The position numbers and the translations under genes were made by a program. A DNA stretch of 64,000 nucleotides from a virus: IMG/VR virus record IMGVR_UViG_3300047299_000128, positions 1 through 64,000 of that record, one strand, 5' to 3'. Positions 52,601 to 59,234 of this stretch are shown in pieces. Within the stretch, counting starts at the first letter, position 1; every line of letters starts with the position of its first letter. The notes below the pieces were generated by a model. That model was not told where the DNA came from. It saw nothing but the letters and a program-made list of their open reading frames with translations, and ran no database searches.

Positions 52601-53073
52601 AAACTCACAAAAAGATTAAATTCTTAAAGAGCTGTGAGTTCCATAATCAGAAACTTAAAACAAAAAAGATGGTATCTGACACTAAAGATTCTGTATTCCA
52701 ATACACACATCATGTTAGTGCCGCTATTACAAGATACACTAATACTAAATTTAGTGCCCACGATACTTGGAAAGTAATGGTCCCTGTTACATCGACTATC
52801 GATAAAGCAGTAATTGATAATAATTGCGGCCATGGAGAGGACATGCTGAGTCTGTATGTTAAAGATGAAAAAACTGCGTTAAATATCAAAAGTCTTTTTA
52901 ATACTCGATTTTATAAATTTATAGGTATCTTATATAAAAGCGGCAGAAATCAGCCATTGCAAAATCTATTTCCCGTAATGGATTTTACAAAAGTTTGGAC
53001 TGATGCAGAACTATACGCTTATTTTAGTCTGAAGCAAGAAGAAATTGACTATATCGAAGCCAATGTTAAGTAA
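49606..53073 (+). CDS. Fusion of putative nuclease, SF2 helicase and N6-adenine methyltransferase
   Basis: A 1155-residue protein. Residues about 15-95 resemble a GIY-YIG/T5orf172-like nuclease (LGTGYLEFGIGDT, RMKGH, YALHKEVRQSF). Residues about 180-560 form an SF2 helicase: Walker A-like LAARIGKT, an acidic motif LLEETDFGTHT, SGTNIGR and YSRCLTPGYG. Residues about 800-900 hold a methyltransferase with glycine motif AGGHGSEID and the catalytic Asn-Pro-Pro-Tyr (866-869). This layout resembles single-chain restriction-modification enzymes. A phage copy could modify its own DNA or attack host or rival DNA; that is inference. Confidence 0.78.
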   Translation: MSYVKSPVELGLKTNCQGIYIETNSPRIEGLLGTGYLEFGIGDTREDAQYSTIASRMKGHESSKNLGWQHYLLDSIPTPGYRDYALHKEVRQSFAAQHKDPITGKRNEVFRVAVEEMLVQQFVKSKDFEPIRIWLTEKVRKCAAKLNPNHEKQAVTKRDIQILVIKKILSTLRQKGLVTNFVCELAARIGKTILFLSLAKEMREEFGHEAMFVMAYGVGLSVKTSYKDECAKYSDFDMMQFIDAADNDAESQYKQAIAKGKMPVVFISLNPDAEEKYEWINQLAGTYIALLEETDFGTHTDSQVEKVDYILENKTATRINASGTNIGRLAKAFGENAIDEIISVPYCMVEQDPSIPNVVVRRFYNMLFNSRINKLLEDFDKDLLPNITKILSKPLSQQKFISALFQDIFGYQPIYGFNISDCAGEEIKHSMLFVNISKQAMDQLAEVIEKACPEHKVLILNSYYTDNKEAEGDTKEELVRLQNRYYEDRDKLLVITNMMGTRSYSIPEIQACLFMQEGGDVYPYMQKYSRCLTPGYGKKFGHIFDFAFDQSKTRNTVMSVAVEAALLIRQKGKTYPDAVREVLNSVNIKDMVSGNWIDADEVIKQFEDNNKLLEIANAHTRITIEDLTSEEIEAFGELAKRSSGSKAEKSKIDKVVATGKTFDSGNTASGRPKKNPLKAIVEKAIRMINGSATTVLALSNYQGESFLECVDIIDASAEMSREFAELYGVYPDTIKRLANRLEISTLDMIVRMSKYNNKQKHIENNALAILKDDPKLWFDIFGNRELKRFIKSKHCKRILVVAGGHGSEIDVLVDMFGVEIVDKIVYNDKYSFLCNQIKRKYPTIEVVKGDFTELEFSMKFDVVVGNPPYQDSNNDKRMLWNQILDKATEVTNNNGYIAMVTPTTWLTAKTNIHNSYKMFEEKQVERAVIFDKNDKPFDEGTSVSYTITKNIKRTALTPLYFAQYSAGVENHVADIDISKDKIWPGQLTPVNIAIHNKLQTHKKIKFLKSCEFHNQKLKTKKMVSDTKDSVFQYTHHVSAAITRYTNTKFSAHDTWKVMVPVTSTIDKAVIDNNCGHGEDMLSLYVKDEKTALNIKSLFNTRFYKFIGILYKSGRNQPLQNLFPVMDFTKVWTDAELYAYFSLKQEEIDYIEANVK

Positions 53074-53728
53074 AGTAATTGATCACATTCGCAACCGCAG
53101 TTACATGAGCGGTGTAGATCGAGAGAAGTCTAGGGTAAAGGCAACAGGAGAAGTCTTTACTCCGACTCCTCTTGTGCAGGAAATACTAGATCAATTGCCC
53201 GCTGAAGTGTTTACTGATCCTACTAAAACTTTTCTAGACCCAACTTGCGGTGACGGTCAGTTTCTTGGAGAAGTTTTAATCCGTAAGATGGAGAATGGCT
53301 CAACATTTGAACAAGCATTGTCTACTGTATACGGCGTTGACTTGATGATTGATAATGTAGACTTGTGTCGTGAACGATTGCTCTGCGGCAGGGAAGATCT
53401 GCGTCATATTGTAGAAAAGAATATAGTGTGCTATAATGGCTTGGAATACGATTTCGAATTTTCTAGAAGAAAAAACATAGAAGTTAAGCATGAAAATAAA
53501 GTAAGGAAAGATGCAGAACGTGCAAGAAAGAAAGCAGAAAAAGAATTAGAAGCGGCAAGAAAGAAAGCAGAAAAAGAAAAGTTAAAAATAGAAAAACTTA
53601 AAACAGAAGCAAGGAAAGTTATATGGAACTTGATGGTTCTTAAAACAGGAAAAGCACCAACAGAGACTATAATTGAACGGGAATTAAGAAAACGATTTCC
53701 AGATGTAAAAGGCAAAACTGCTCACTAA
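53063..53728 (+). CDS. N6-methyltransferase-like protein lacking the catalytic NPPY
   Basis: A 221-residue protein. It starts with the classical N6-methylase opening TGEVFTPTPLV and a SAM-binding motif Asp59-Pro-Thr-Cys-Gly-Asp-Gly-Gln-Phe67. After 'GVDLMIDNVDLCRERLL' the expected NPPY motif is missing; instead a Lys/Glu coiled coil follows (residues about 145-180). It overlaps the end of the fusion enzyme and may be a regulatory or SAM-binding partner, or a truncated methylase. The ATG at 53063 is chosen over an upstream TTG. Confidence 0.72.
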   Translation: MLSKVIDHIRNRSYMSGVDREKSRVKATGEVFTPTPLVQEILDQLPAEVFTDPTKTFLDPTCGDGQFLGEVLIRKMENGSTFEQALSTVYGVDLMIDNVDLCRERLLCGREDLRHIVEKNIVCYNGLEYDFEFSRRKNIEVKHENKVRKDAERARKKAEKELEAARKKAEKEKLKIEKLKTEARKVIWNLMVLKTGKAPTETIIERELRKRFPDVKGKTAH

Positions 53729-53755
53729 TCCTAGACTAAACATCTAGGATTTTTT
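53727..53755 (+). terminator. Rho-independent terminator after the methylase pair
   Basis: AATCCTAGA and TCTAGGATT form a perfect nine-base-pair stem around a seven-base loop and end in a T run. It contains the stop codon region of the upstream gene. Confidence 0.82.
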
Positions 53756-53762
53756 ATTTTTA

Positions 53763-53895
53763 AAAGTTAAATAAACATACTCCAGGTCACCGGAGTCGCT
53801 TCCTCCACTCATAGTAGTGTGCAAATTCCAGGGAGCCCAGCTGAGTGCAATGCTCAAATGGTAGGCGATCCTTCTATTCCAGAGATCGTCAACGG
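53763..53895 (+). other. Non-coding region with four small hairpins
   Basis: About 200 bases without a supported gene. Visible pairings are ACTCC/GGAGT (53779-53796), CACT/AGTG (53806-53819), TGAG/CTCA (53842-53856) and GGCGATC/GATCGTC (53864-53890). A minus-strand ORF here has no support. Being more GC-rich than the AT-rich genes around it, it could be a structured small RNA or a relic of another gene. No tRNA shape fits. Confidence 0.35.
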
Positions 53896-53933
53896 CGGTG
53901 GCACATTTTTTTAAACACAAAGGAATGTCCAAC

Positions 53934-54200
53934 ATGACAATCAAATTTTTCAAACCTTCAGACCCACGTCTTTATAAAAATATAAACGATGACTGGGTAC
54001 GAGATAATCTCAAAGTAGAAAGTATAGAACAACTGGATGGTGATCCTAGTGCTTACTTTATTCTTAAATTTAAAGAAGCATTTAACGAAAATACAAAAGA
54101 ATTTAGAATAGTTGTAAAACACAAAAACTTCTTTAGAGAGCATTTTACTAACTACAATGATGCCATGGAGGTAATCAATCGAGTCAAGGAGAAACTATGA
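53934..54200 (+). CDS. Small AT-rich hypothetical protein
   Basis: An 88-residue protein of unknown function, rich in Phe, Lys and Asn. An AGGA site precedes the ATG at 53934 by nine bases; an upstream GTG (53898) is in frame but without a ribosome site. It overlaps the next gene by four bases. Its base composition is more AT-rich than its neighbours. Confidence 0.6.
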   Translation: MTIKFFKPSDPRLYKNINDDWVRDNLKVESIEQLDGDPSAYFILKFKEAFNENTKEFRIVVKHKNFFREHFTNYNDAMEVINRVKEKL

Positions 54201-54868
54201 GTAAATGGTTACCTCCTTTATTATGTCCAATTCCCAAAGGTCACTTTAGTCATTATCAAACGCCCGATCCTAATGCAGGAATGAGCACTTGGGCAAGGTA
54301 TTTCTTAAAGAATAAAAAATTGTTGAGATACCCAAGTAAAGAAAATGGATTTATGGCGTTCCCGCAGCCGGATACTTATAGAAGGTTGTTTGCCCGTAGA
54401 ACTTCTGAAAAACCAAAAGCGTTTAAAAAAGAAAAAACGGAATACATAATGTTTGATCCGACTGGAAAATTTTTAAGAAGGGATCATACATTAAAAGAGG
54501 CAAAACATCGATTATCATTAAATGAGACCATATTTAAAAATAGATATGGTCAAATAACAAAAAGAGAAATTCCCCCGGGATCTTATATATTAAAGAATAT
54601 AAATGAAACAGCGGCATTCAATTGGGATAGACCTACTATCGAGAATACAGAACCAGTTGCAGTCAAACGATGTGCAGAATGTCCTAATAAGACTAGCACT
54701 AAAGGAATTTGTTATTGCGGTTTTTGGTCGGTTATCCGAGATAGCTCAAATCCAAAGGCCTGGTGGCCGATTCATGATAGAAGAATGTTCGAGATACGTT
54801 TACAGAAAGAAAAGAAAAAAGTGATAAACGTTACCGTTAGATTGCAAGATATTCTTCGAAAGAAATGA
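54197..54868 (+). CDS. Cys-cluster hypothetical protein
   Basis: A 223-residue basic protein of unknown function. Residues about 158-173 hold a probable zinc knuckle (CAECPNKTSTKGICYC). The start overlaps the previous gene (ATGA). AT-rich codon use and Lys content set this pair apart from surrounding core genes and suggest later acquisition. A strong terminator follows. Confidence 0.65.
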   Translation: MSKWLPPLLCPIPKGHFSHYQTPDPNAGMSTWARYFLKNKKLLRYPSKENGFMAFPQPDTYRRLFARRTSEKPKAFKKEKTEYIMFDPTGKFLRRDHTLKEAKHRLSLNETIFKNRYGQITKREIPPGSYILKNINETAAFNWDRPTIENTEPVAVKRCAECPNKTSTKGICYCGFWSVIRDSSNPKAWWPIHDRRMFEIRLQKEKKKVINVTVRLQDILRKK

Positions 54869-54874
54869 ATAAAG

Positions 54875-54900
54875 AAGCAACCATAAAGGTTGCTTTTTTA
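54875..54900 (+). terminator. Rho-independent terminator before uvsW
   Basis: AAGCAACC and GGTTGCTT pair around ATAAA and are followed by a T run. It lies directly before the uvsW promoter region. Confidence 0.85.
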
Positions 54901-54910
54901 TTGACATATA

Positions 54911-54919
54911 TGTTATACT
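54911..54919 (+). promoter_or_regulatory. uvsW: Extended -10 promoter (TGtTATACT), predicted leaderless
   Basis: TG-T-TATACT at 54911-54919 is an extended -10 element; a TTGACA at 54901 is too close to serve as its -35. The uvsW ATG lies seven bases after the -10 box, with no Shine-Dalgarno. Confidence 0.5.
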
Positions 54920-54925
54920 ATATCT

Positions 54926-56380
54926 ATGACATCGTGTACAATACATTTACGCGACGAAGTAAATATCAAAATATCCAATTTAGAAGTTGCTACTCGTCGT
55001 CGTTTAGAAAAACAATTTAAATTCTTTCAACCATGGGCTTTTCACAGTCCCGCTTATAAACTAGGACGCTGGGACGGGTGCGTTAGTTTCTTCTCACTCG
55101 GGGGCGCAAGTTATTTTAATTTATTAGAACAAATATTGCCTACGCTAGTAGATGAAGGTTATCATATAGAAATTGATGACCAAAGGGCGCAACATAACTT
55201 TACATTTACTCCTGTTCACGAAGAAACACATGCACAAACTATTTGGCCTAAAGGACATCCAAAAGCAAGTGAGCCTGTTATGCTACGAGACTACCAAGTA
55301 AATGCAGTTAATGAGTTCTTAAACAATTTACAATGCGTACAAGAAATTGCTACGGGTGCTGGTAAAACGGTTATGACAGCTACGCTGAGTAAAAGTGTAG
55401 AAGCATATGGACGCAGTATTGTTATTGTACCTAACAAGGACTTGGTAAAACAAACTGCCGAGGATTATGTGCTATTAGGTTTAGATACAGGCGTTTACTT
55501 TGGCGACAGAAAAGAAACAGGCAAAACGCATACTATATGCACTTGGCAAAGTTTAAACAGTTTACAAAAAAGATTCAAGGATGGAGAAAGTCCCGTTAGT
55601 TTGGAAGACTTTGCAGAAGGTGTAGTTGCATTAGTAGTCGACGAAGTTCATCAAGCCAAAGCCGACGTACTTAAACAATTACTAACAGGCCCATTTGCCA
55701 ACGTACCTATTCGCTGGGGACTAACTGGTACTATCCCTAAAGAGGACTCGGATAAAGTCACGCTACTATCTACATTGGGTCCTGTTATCAATAAAATTGC
55801 CGCAAAAGACTTGCAAGATCTTGGCGTGCTGGCCAATTGCAACGTTAACATTATGCAAGTGCAAGACACGGTAGAATATAAAAACTATCAAGAAGAACTT
55901 ACATACTTAACAACAAACAAAAATAGACTGGATTATATTGCTGGTTTTATTCAAGAATTATCTGCAACAGGAAATACATTGGTATTGGTTGATAGAGTTA
56001 AGTGTGGAGAAATGCTAGTAGAACGCTTACCAGACAGTTCTTTTGTAAGCGGTGCAATGAAAACAAATGATAGAAAGGATCAATATGACGAAGTTAAAAC
56101 GGCAAATAACAAAATTATTGTGGCTACTTATGGCGTGGCTGCTGTTGGTATCAATATACCCCGTATTTTTAATCTTGTTCTTATTGAACCCGGAAAGAGC
56201 TTTGTTAGAGTTATCCAATCTATTGGCCGCGGTATTAGACGGGCTGAAGACAAAGATAGTGTAGAAATTTGGGACTTAACTAGCAGTGCAAAATTTAGTC
56301 GCAGACATATGGCAACTCGTAAAAAATATTACGACGAAGCTGGGTATCCATATAAAGTACAGAAAGTAAAATTACCATGA
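54926..56380 (+). CDS. uvsW: Recombination and branch-migration helicase UvsW
   Basis: A 484-residue SF2 helicase. Walker A is ATGAGKT (residues 142-148) and the DExH box is Asp239-Glu-Val-His242. The motif VI 'QSIGRGIRR' and the N-terminal domain with 'FKFFQPWAFHSPAYKLGRWDG' match T4 UvsW. It resolves branched recombination intermediates and R-loops. The length fits (T4: 503). It seems to start without a leader, and its stop overlaps the next start (ATGA). Confidence 0.9.
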   Translation: MTSCTIHLRDEVNIKISNLEVATRRRLEKQFKFFQPWAFHSPAYKLGRWDGCVSFFSLGGASYFNLLEQILPTLVDEGYHIEIDDQRAQHNFTFTPVHEETHAQTIWPKGHPKASEPVMLRDYQVNAVNEFLNNLQCVQEIATGAGKTVMTATLSKSVEAYGRSIVIVPNKDLVKQTAEDYVLLGLDTGVYFGDRKETGKTHTICTWQSLNSLQKRFKDGESPVSLEDFAEGVVALVVDEVHQAKADVLKQLLTGPFANVPIRWGLTGTIPKEDSDKVTLLSTLGPVINKIAAKDLQDLGVLANCNVNIMQVQDTVEYKNYQEELTYLTTNKNRLDYIAGFIQELSATGNTLVLVDRVKCGEMLVERLPDSSFVSGAMKTNDRKDQYDEVKTANNKIIVATYGVAAVGINIPRIFNLVLIEPGKSFVRVIQSIGRGIRRAEDKDSVEIWDLTSSAKFSRRHMATRKKYYDEAGYPYKVQKVKLP

Positions 56381-56877
56381 ACATATTAACAGTAAACAAC
56401 CAAGCGTTCGAGCTTAATCAATTACCAGACGAAGTAGACGACTTGCGTTATGGTGTACTAGACTGGAATGATCCTAAAAACGTAGACTATCATTTTGTCC
56501 CTTTAATCTTCATGGAAACATTTCATGCACCCGCCGCAGTATTAAAAATTGGCGAAAAGATTATTCAGGTTCCTTTAGATTGGTATGTAGTTATTGGCGA
56601 AAAGGATCACGGCGACCCAGAAATAGTTCCTATTATGAATATCAACGACAGAGGTTTTAGTGCATTTGTATTCAATCCTATTAGTAGTTTTAGACTGGAT
56701 TTTCAACCATTAGAAATCATCAACGTGTTCCAAGACATACGCTGGTTTACGCCAAAACTTAAGCATGGGCATATACTAGCGGTCCCATTGGATAATAGTG
56801 ATAACCCATTGTGTGCTTACTTTGTCAAAGAAACGAACAAGCTACCCGAAGTATTATCCATAGACAAAATGTATTAA
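56377..56877 (+). CDS. Hypothetical beta-rich protein after uvsW
   Basis: A 166-residue protein of unknown function with many Val, Ile and Pro and an aromatic middle ('YHFVPLIFMETFHAP', 'VPLDWYVVIG'). It overlaps uvsW by four bases. Comparable proteins occur at this position in marine T4-likes without known function. Confidence 0.65.
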   Translation: MNILTVNNQAFELNQLPDEVDDLRYGVLDWNDPKNVDYHFVPLIFMETFHAPAAVLKIGEKIIQVPLDWYVVIGEKDHGDPEIVPIMNINDRGFSAFVFNPISSFRLDFQPLEIINVFQDIRWFTPKLKHGHILAVPLDNSDNPLCAYFVKETNKLPEVLSIDKMY

Positions 56878-56889
56878 AGAGTATATAAT
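56861..56889 (+). promoter_or_regulatory. Promoter TAGACA-N17-TATAAT, predicted leaderless
   Basis: TAGACA at 56861-56866 and TATAAT at 56884-56889. The gp62-like ATG lies six bases after the -10 box, with no Shine-Dalgarno. The -35 lies within the end of the upstream gene. Confidence 0.72.
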
Positions 56890-56894
56890 ACACT

Positions 56895-57380
56895 ATGGCA
56901 AAAGCTCCTTTATTAGATATGTTTAAACGAGTTCTCCCCGCGGCAGATGCAAGGAGAAAAGAATTCTTATCTTCGCTTACAGAAGAAGAAGTCAAAGGGT
57001 TCAGCCCTTGGCTTGTTATGCGTTATTTAAGCAGTGCAGAAAGTGCTCATAAAGAAGTTATAGAACATTATCTCATTATGACAAATGAGTTAGTTAACAT
57101 AAATTTTAGTGAGTTTAAAAACGATCCCGAAATGATGTGGAAGCTAATGTCTATCGTCGGCATCGGACAAACAGTAAAGCATCCATACGTTGCCCCTGGT
57201 AAAGGTAAAAAGAAAAAATCTAATGCCTTTAAAGCCTGGTTGCACGAGCAGTACCCCCATTTAAGTGAGCAAGAAATTGACCTTTGGTTCTCAAACATTA
57301 CAAAAGAATTTGCAAGAGATATGCTCGAGCAGTATCAAATTAAAGACAAAGACGTCATCTCCGCAGCCAATGACCTTTAA
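56895..57380 (+). CDS. 62: Clamp-loader small subunit, T4 gp62-like
   Basis: A 161-residue helical protein. The segment 'FSPWLVMRYLSSAESAHKEVIEHYL' and the later 'NAFKAWLHEQYPHLSEQEIDLW' match gp62-type clamp-loader subunits of marine T4-likes, which work with gp44 to load the sliding clamp gp45. Neither gp44 nor gp45 is in this window. T4 gp62 is 187 residues. It appears to start leaderless and overlaps the next gene. Confidence 0.7.
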   Translation: MAKAPLLDMFKRVLPAADARRKEFLSSLTEEEVKGFSPWLVMRYLSSAESAHKEVIEHYLIMTNELVNINFSEFKNDPEMMWKLMSIVGIGQTVKHPYVAPGKGKKKKSNAFKAWLHEQYPHLSEQEIDLWFSNITKEFARDMLEQYQIKDKDVISAANDL

Positions 57381-58050
57381 ATGTAGATACTGCGAAAAGG
57401 ATTTTGTTAGAGAATCTACGCTGGCTAGTCATTTGTGCGAACCAAAACGCAGAATGTTAGCCAAGGATACTAAACAAAATCGTATAGCATATCAAAGCTG
57501 GTTGTTATTTAGGCGATTGACTATTGCTAATATTAAGCATGACAAACAATATGAAGAATTTATTACTAATAGATACTTTACAGATTTTATGAAGCTATCC
57601 AAGCATATTATTGACTTGGGCATAGAAGATCCAGAAGGGTTTGTTAAGTTTGTTATTATGAACAGTGTGCCGATTAGAGATTGGCAAAAAGCAGTAGTAT
57701 ATGAAACATATATCAAAGACCGCACTAAAAAAGAAACAGTAGAACGTGCAGCCGAACGAAGTATATTGAATATGACAGCATGGGCAGAAAAAACTAAAAA
57801 TGATTTAACTGATTATTTTGTACAAGTTAGTACGCCTGAAGCAGTGCAGGATATTAGAATGGGACGAATTAGTCCGTGGTGTTTATTTGCAACTGACCAA
57901 GGCAGCAGACTAGTAGACAGACTAGAGCCGGGGCAAGTACAACAGTTGGTAGATTATATGGAGCCGTTAAGTTGGCGAGCAAAAGTTAAACGACAGCAAC
58001 AAGATGCTGAATGGATACAAAAAGTTTTTAATAAGGCAAATGTAAAATGA
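57370..58050 (+). CDS. Zinc-finger protein of the replication cluster
   Basis: A 226-residue protein. Residues 5-23 form a zinc-finger-like motif (CRYCEKDFVRESTLASHLC; Cys5, Cys8, His21, Cys23). The rest is helical. It overlaps the gp62 end by 11 bases; a longer reading would lie inside gp62. It is probably DNA-binding and part of replication control, by neighbourhood. I do not recognise the family further. Confidence 0.75.
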   Translation: MTFKCRYCEKDFVRESTLASHLCEPKRRMLAKDTKQNRIAYQSWLLFRRLTIANIKHDKQYEEFITNRYFTDFMKLSKHIIDLGIEDPEGFVKFVIMNSVPIRDWQKAVVYETYIKDRTKKETVERAAERSILNMTAWAEKTKNDLTDYFVQVSTPEAVQDIRMGRISPWCLFATDQGSRLVDRLEPGQVQQLVDYMEPLSWRAKVKRQQQDAEWIQKVFNKANVK

Positions 58051-58277
58051 ACCAGTACCAAGAACGCAAACTACCCGCTTTGCTAAAAAGCACTAAAGAA
58101 TCTACAAACTCTTTTAAACTAAACAATGGGTTAGTCGAGTTTACTATAGACGGAGAACGAGTAGTTGTCCCAACCGCCGAAGCATTCCAACGCTTACTTA
58201 AAAAGGTGGCGGTGCTAGAACAACGTTTGTACAGCACTGATAATAAAGTAGCTAGAACCGCAAAGGCCCGCGAATGA
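58047..58277 (+). CDS. Small hypothetical protein
   Basis: A 76-residue protein, unknown function, with a C-terminal coiled-coil-like helix (FQRLLKKVAVLEQRLYS). It overlaps both neighbours by four bases (ATGA on each side), so it is translated with them. Confidence 0.65.
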   Translation: MNQYQERKLPALLKSTKESTNSFKLNNGLVEFTIDGERVVVPTAEAFQRLLKKVAVLEQRLYSTDNKVARTAKARE

Positions 58278-58837
58278 GCACAGATGTAGACATCGACTTT
58301 GCTAATAGAGAACAAGCATTGGCATTGATCGATCATACAGTTGCTATGATTAAAGATGGCGACAAACAAAAGAAGCACAACACCGGTGTTTACTTTCACA
58401 CTGCCCCTGTGAATCCGTTTACAGGTTTGTCGACACTTGATTACAAACAAGCAGAAACTAAAGGTTGGTTTAAGATCGACTTACTCAACGTTGGTATTTA
58501 CGGAGAGTTTGCTTCTAATGAAGAAATAGATTATTTGTTAGAACAAGAACCTGTATGGGAATTGTTAGAACACAGAGAAGTTATCGGACAGTTGTTTCAT
58601 ATACATAATCACGCAGACACTGTTATTAAAATGAAGCCCCGTACTGTAGAACAATTAGCCATGGTGCTGGCAGTTATTCGTCCGGGTAAAAAGCATCTAA
58701 TTGGGCGTAGTTGGAATGAAATAGAGCAGGAAGTTTGGACTAAAACAGATGATGTTTATAGTTTTAAAAAAAGCCATGCCGTTGGTTACTCGATGGCGAT
58801 TGTTTTACAAATGAACAAATTAGCTTATAGCCGTTGA
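58274..58837 (+). CDS. Mini-protein with DNA polymerase III alpha (DnaE) core motifs
   Basis: A 187-residue protein in which several bacterial DnaE motifs follow in the correct order: VDIDFA with Asp6 and Asp8 (like PDxDxDF), KHNTGVYF (like KHAAGVV), 'LDYKQAETKGWFKIDLLN' with Asp69 (like the third catalytic Asp, KFDFLGL), 'KPRTVEQLAMVLAVIRPGK' and 'FKKSHAVGYSMAIVLQ' (like FNKSHAAAYALVSYQ). The PHP, thumb and clamp parts are absent. DnaE is over 1100 residues. It could be a shrunken polymerase core or a decoy or partner of host Pol III. The frame is intact and coupled upstream. Confidence 0.75.
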   Translation: MSTDVDIDFANREQALALIDHTVAMIKDGDKQKKHNTGVYFHTAPVNPFTGLSTLDYKQAETKGWFKIDLLNVGIYGEFASNEEIDYLLEQEPVWELLEHREVIGQLFHIHNHADTVIKMKPRTVEQLAMVLAVIRPGKKHLIGRSWNEIEQEVWTKTDDVYSFKKSHAVGYSMAIVLQMNKLAYSR

Positions 58838-59193
58838 ACTAGTTGTATTTGTCTGCGTTTGATTCGTTTGGTTATGATATTTTGAAGGCTGACAGGCTCG
58901 CCATGGATTATACTAAAATCCTTAACGTTATAAGTGCGTAAGCAGTAGCTGAATTTTTTAAATTTCGGTCCTATAAAAAGATTAACAGGCAGTTGTCTAT
59001 TACTTTGCCACCACCATTCTTCGCCAAATTCTAAAAATTCTTGTTTGTCTTCTTTGCAGTTTAATACGTGATATACATATAGACTAGCTATAGTGGGTGT
59101 ATAATTTTGAATAATCCCCAATACTTCTTCTTCACCGATCTTGCATAAACTTAAAAAGGGAAACTTTTCTAATATTTCTGTGTAGTTTGCCAT
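58825..59193 (-). CDS. Hypothetical minus-strand protein with late promoter
   Basis: A 122-residue protein of unknown function. It is transcribed from a perfect late promoter (minus strand, 59200-59207) that leaves no leader before the ATG. Its 3' end overlaps the DnaE-like gene by 13 bases. Late expression suggests a virion or assembly role. Confidence 0.65.
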   Translation of the reverse strand: MANYTEILEKFPFLSLCKIGEEEVLGIIQNYTPTIASLYVYHVLNCKEDKQEFLEFGEEWWWQSNRQLPVNLFIGPKFKKFSYCLRTYNVKDFSIIHGEPVSLQNIITKRIKRRQIQLVQRL

Positions 59194-59199
59194 CTGTTG

Positions 59200-59207
59200 T
59201 ATTTATA
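59200..59207 (-). promoter_or_regulatory. T4-type late promoter, minus strand
   Basis: TATAAATA read on the minus strand. The start codon at 59193 lies seven bases downstream. It is divergent from the plus-strand promoter at 59222. Confidence 0.75.
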
Positions 59208-59221
59208 ACCAAAAAATCAAA

Positions 59222-59229
59222 TATAAATA
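59222..59229 (+). promoter_or_regulatory. T4-type late promoter (perfect TATAAATA)
   Basis: It ends six bases before the ATG at 59235, so the predicted mRNA is leaderless. It forms a divergent pair with the minus-strand promoter at 59200-59207. Confidence 0.75.
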
Positions 59230-59234
59230 TAAGT

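Noticed and set aside
53063-53728. Frameshift splitting one methylase into two genes
   Set aside because: The upstream protein already has its own glycine motif and NPPY, and the downstream one has a complete separate start. Two proteins fit better than one broken gene.
53763-53895. Possible tRNA gene
   Set aside because: No acceptor stem, anticodon arm and T arm could be fitted in order on either strand; only small separate hairpins are seen. I saw no tRNA elsewhere in the window either.
53744-53953. Minus-strand ORF of 69 codons in the non-coding stretch
   Set aside because: It overlaps the terminator and the start of the next plus gene, has no ribosome site, and its protein shows no recognisable pattern.
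54901-54906. TTGACA as -35 box for uvsW
   Set aside because: The only good -10 (TATACT at 54914) is seven bases away. The extended -10 explains the promoter better.
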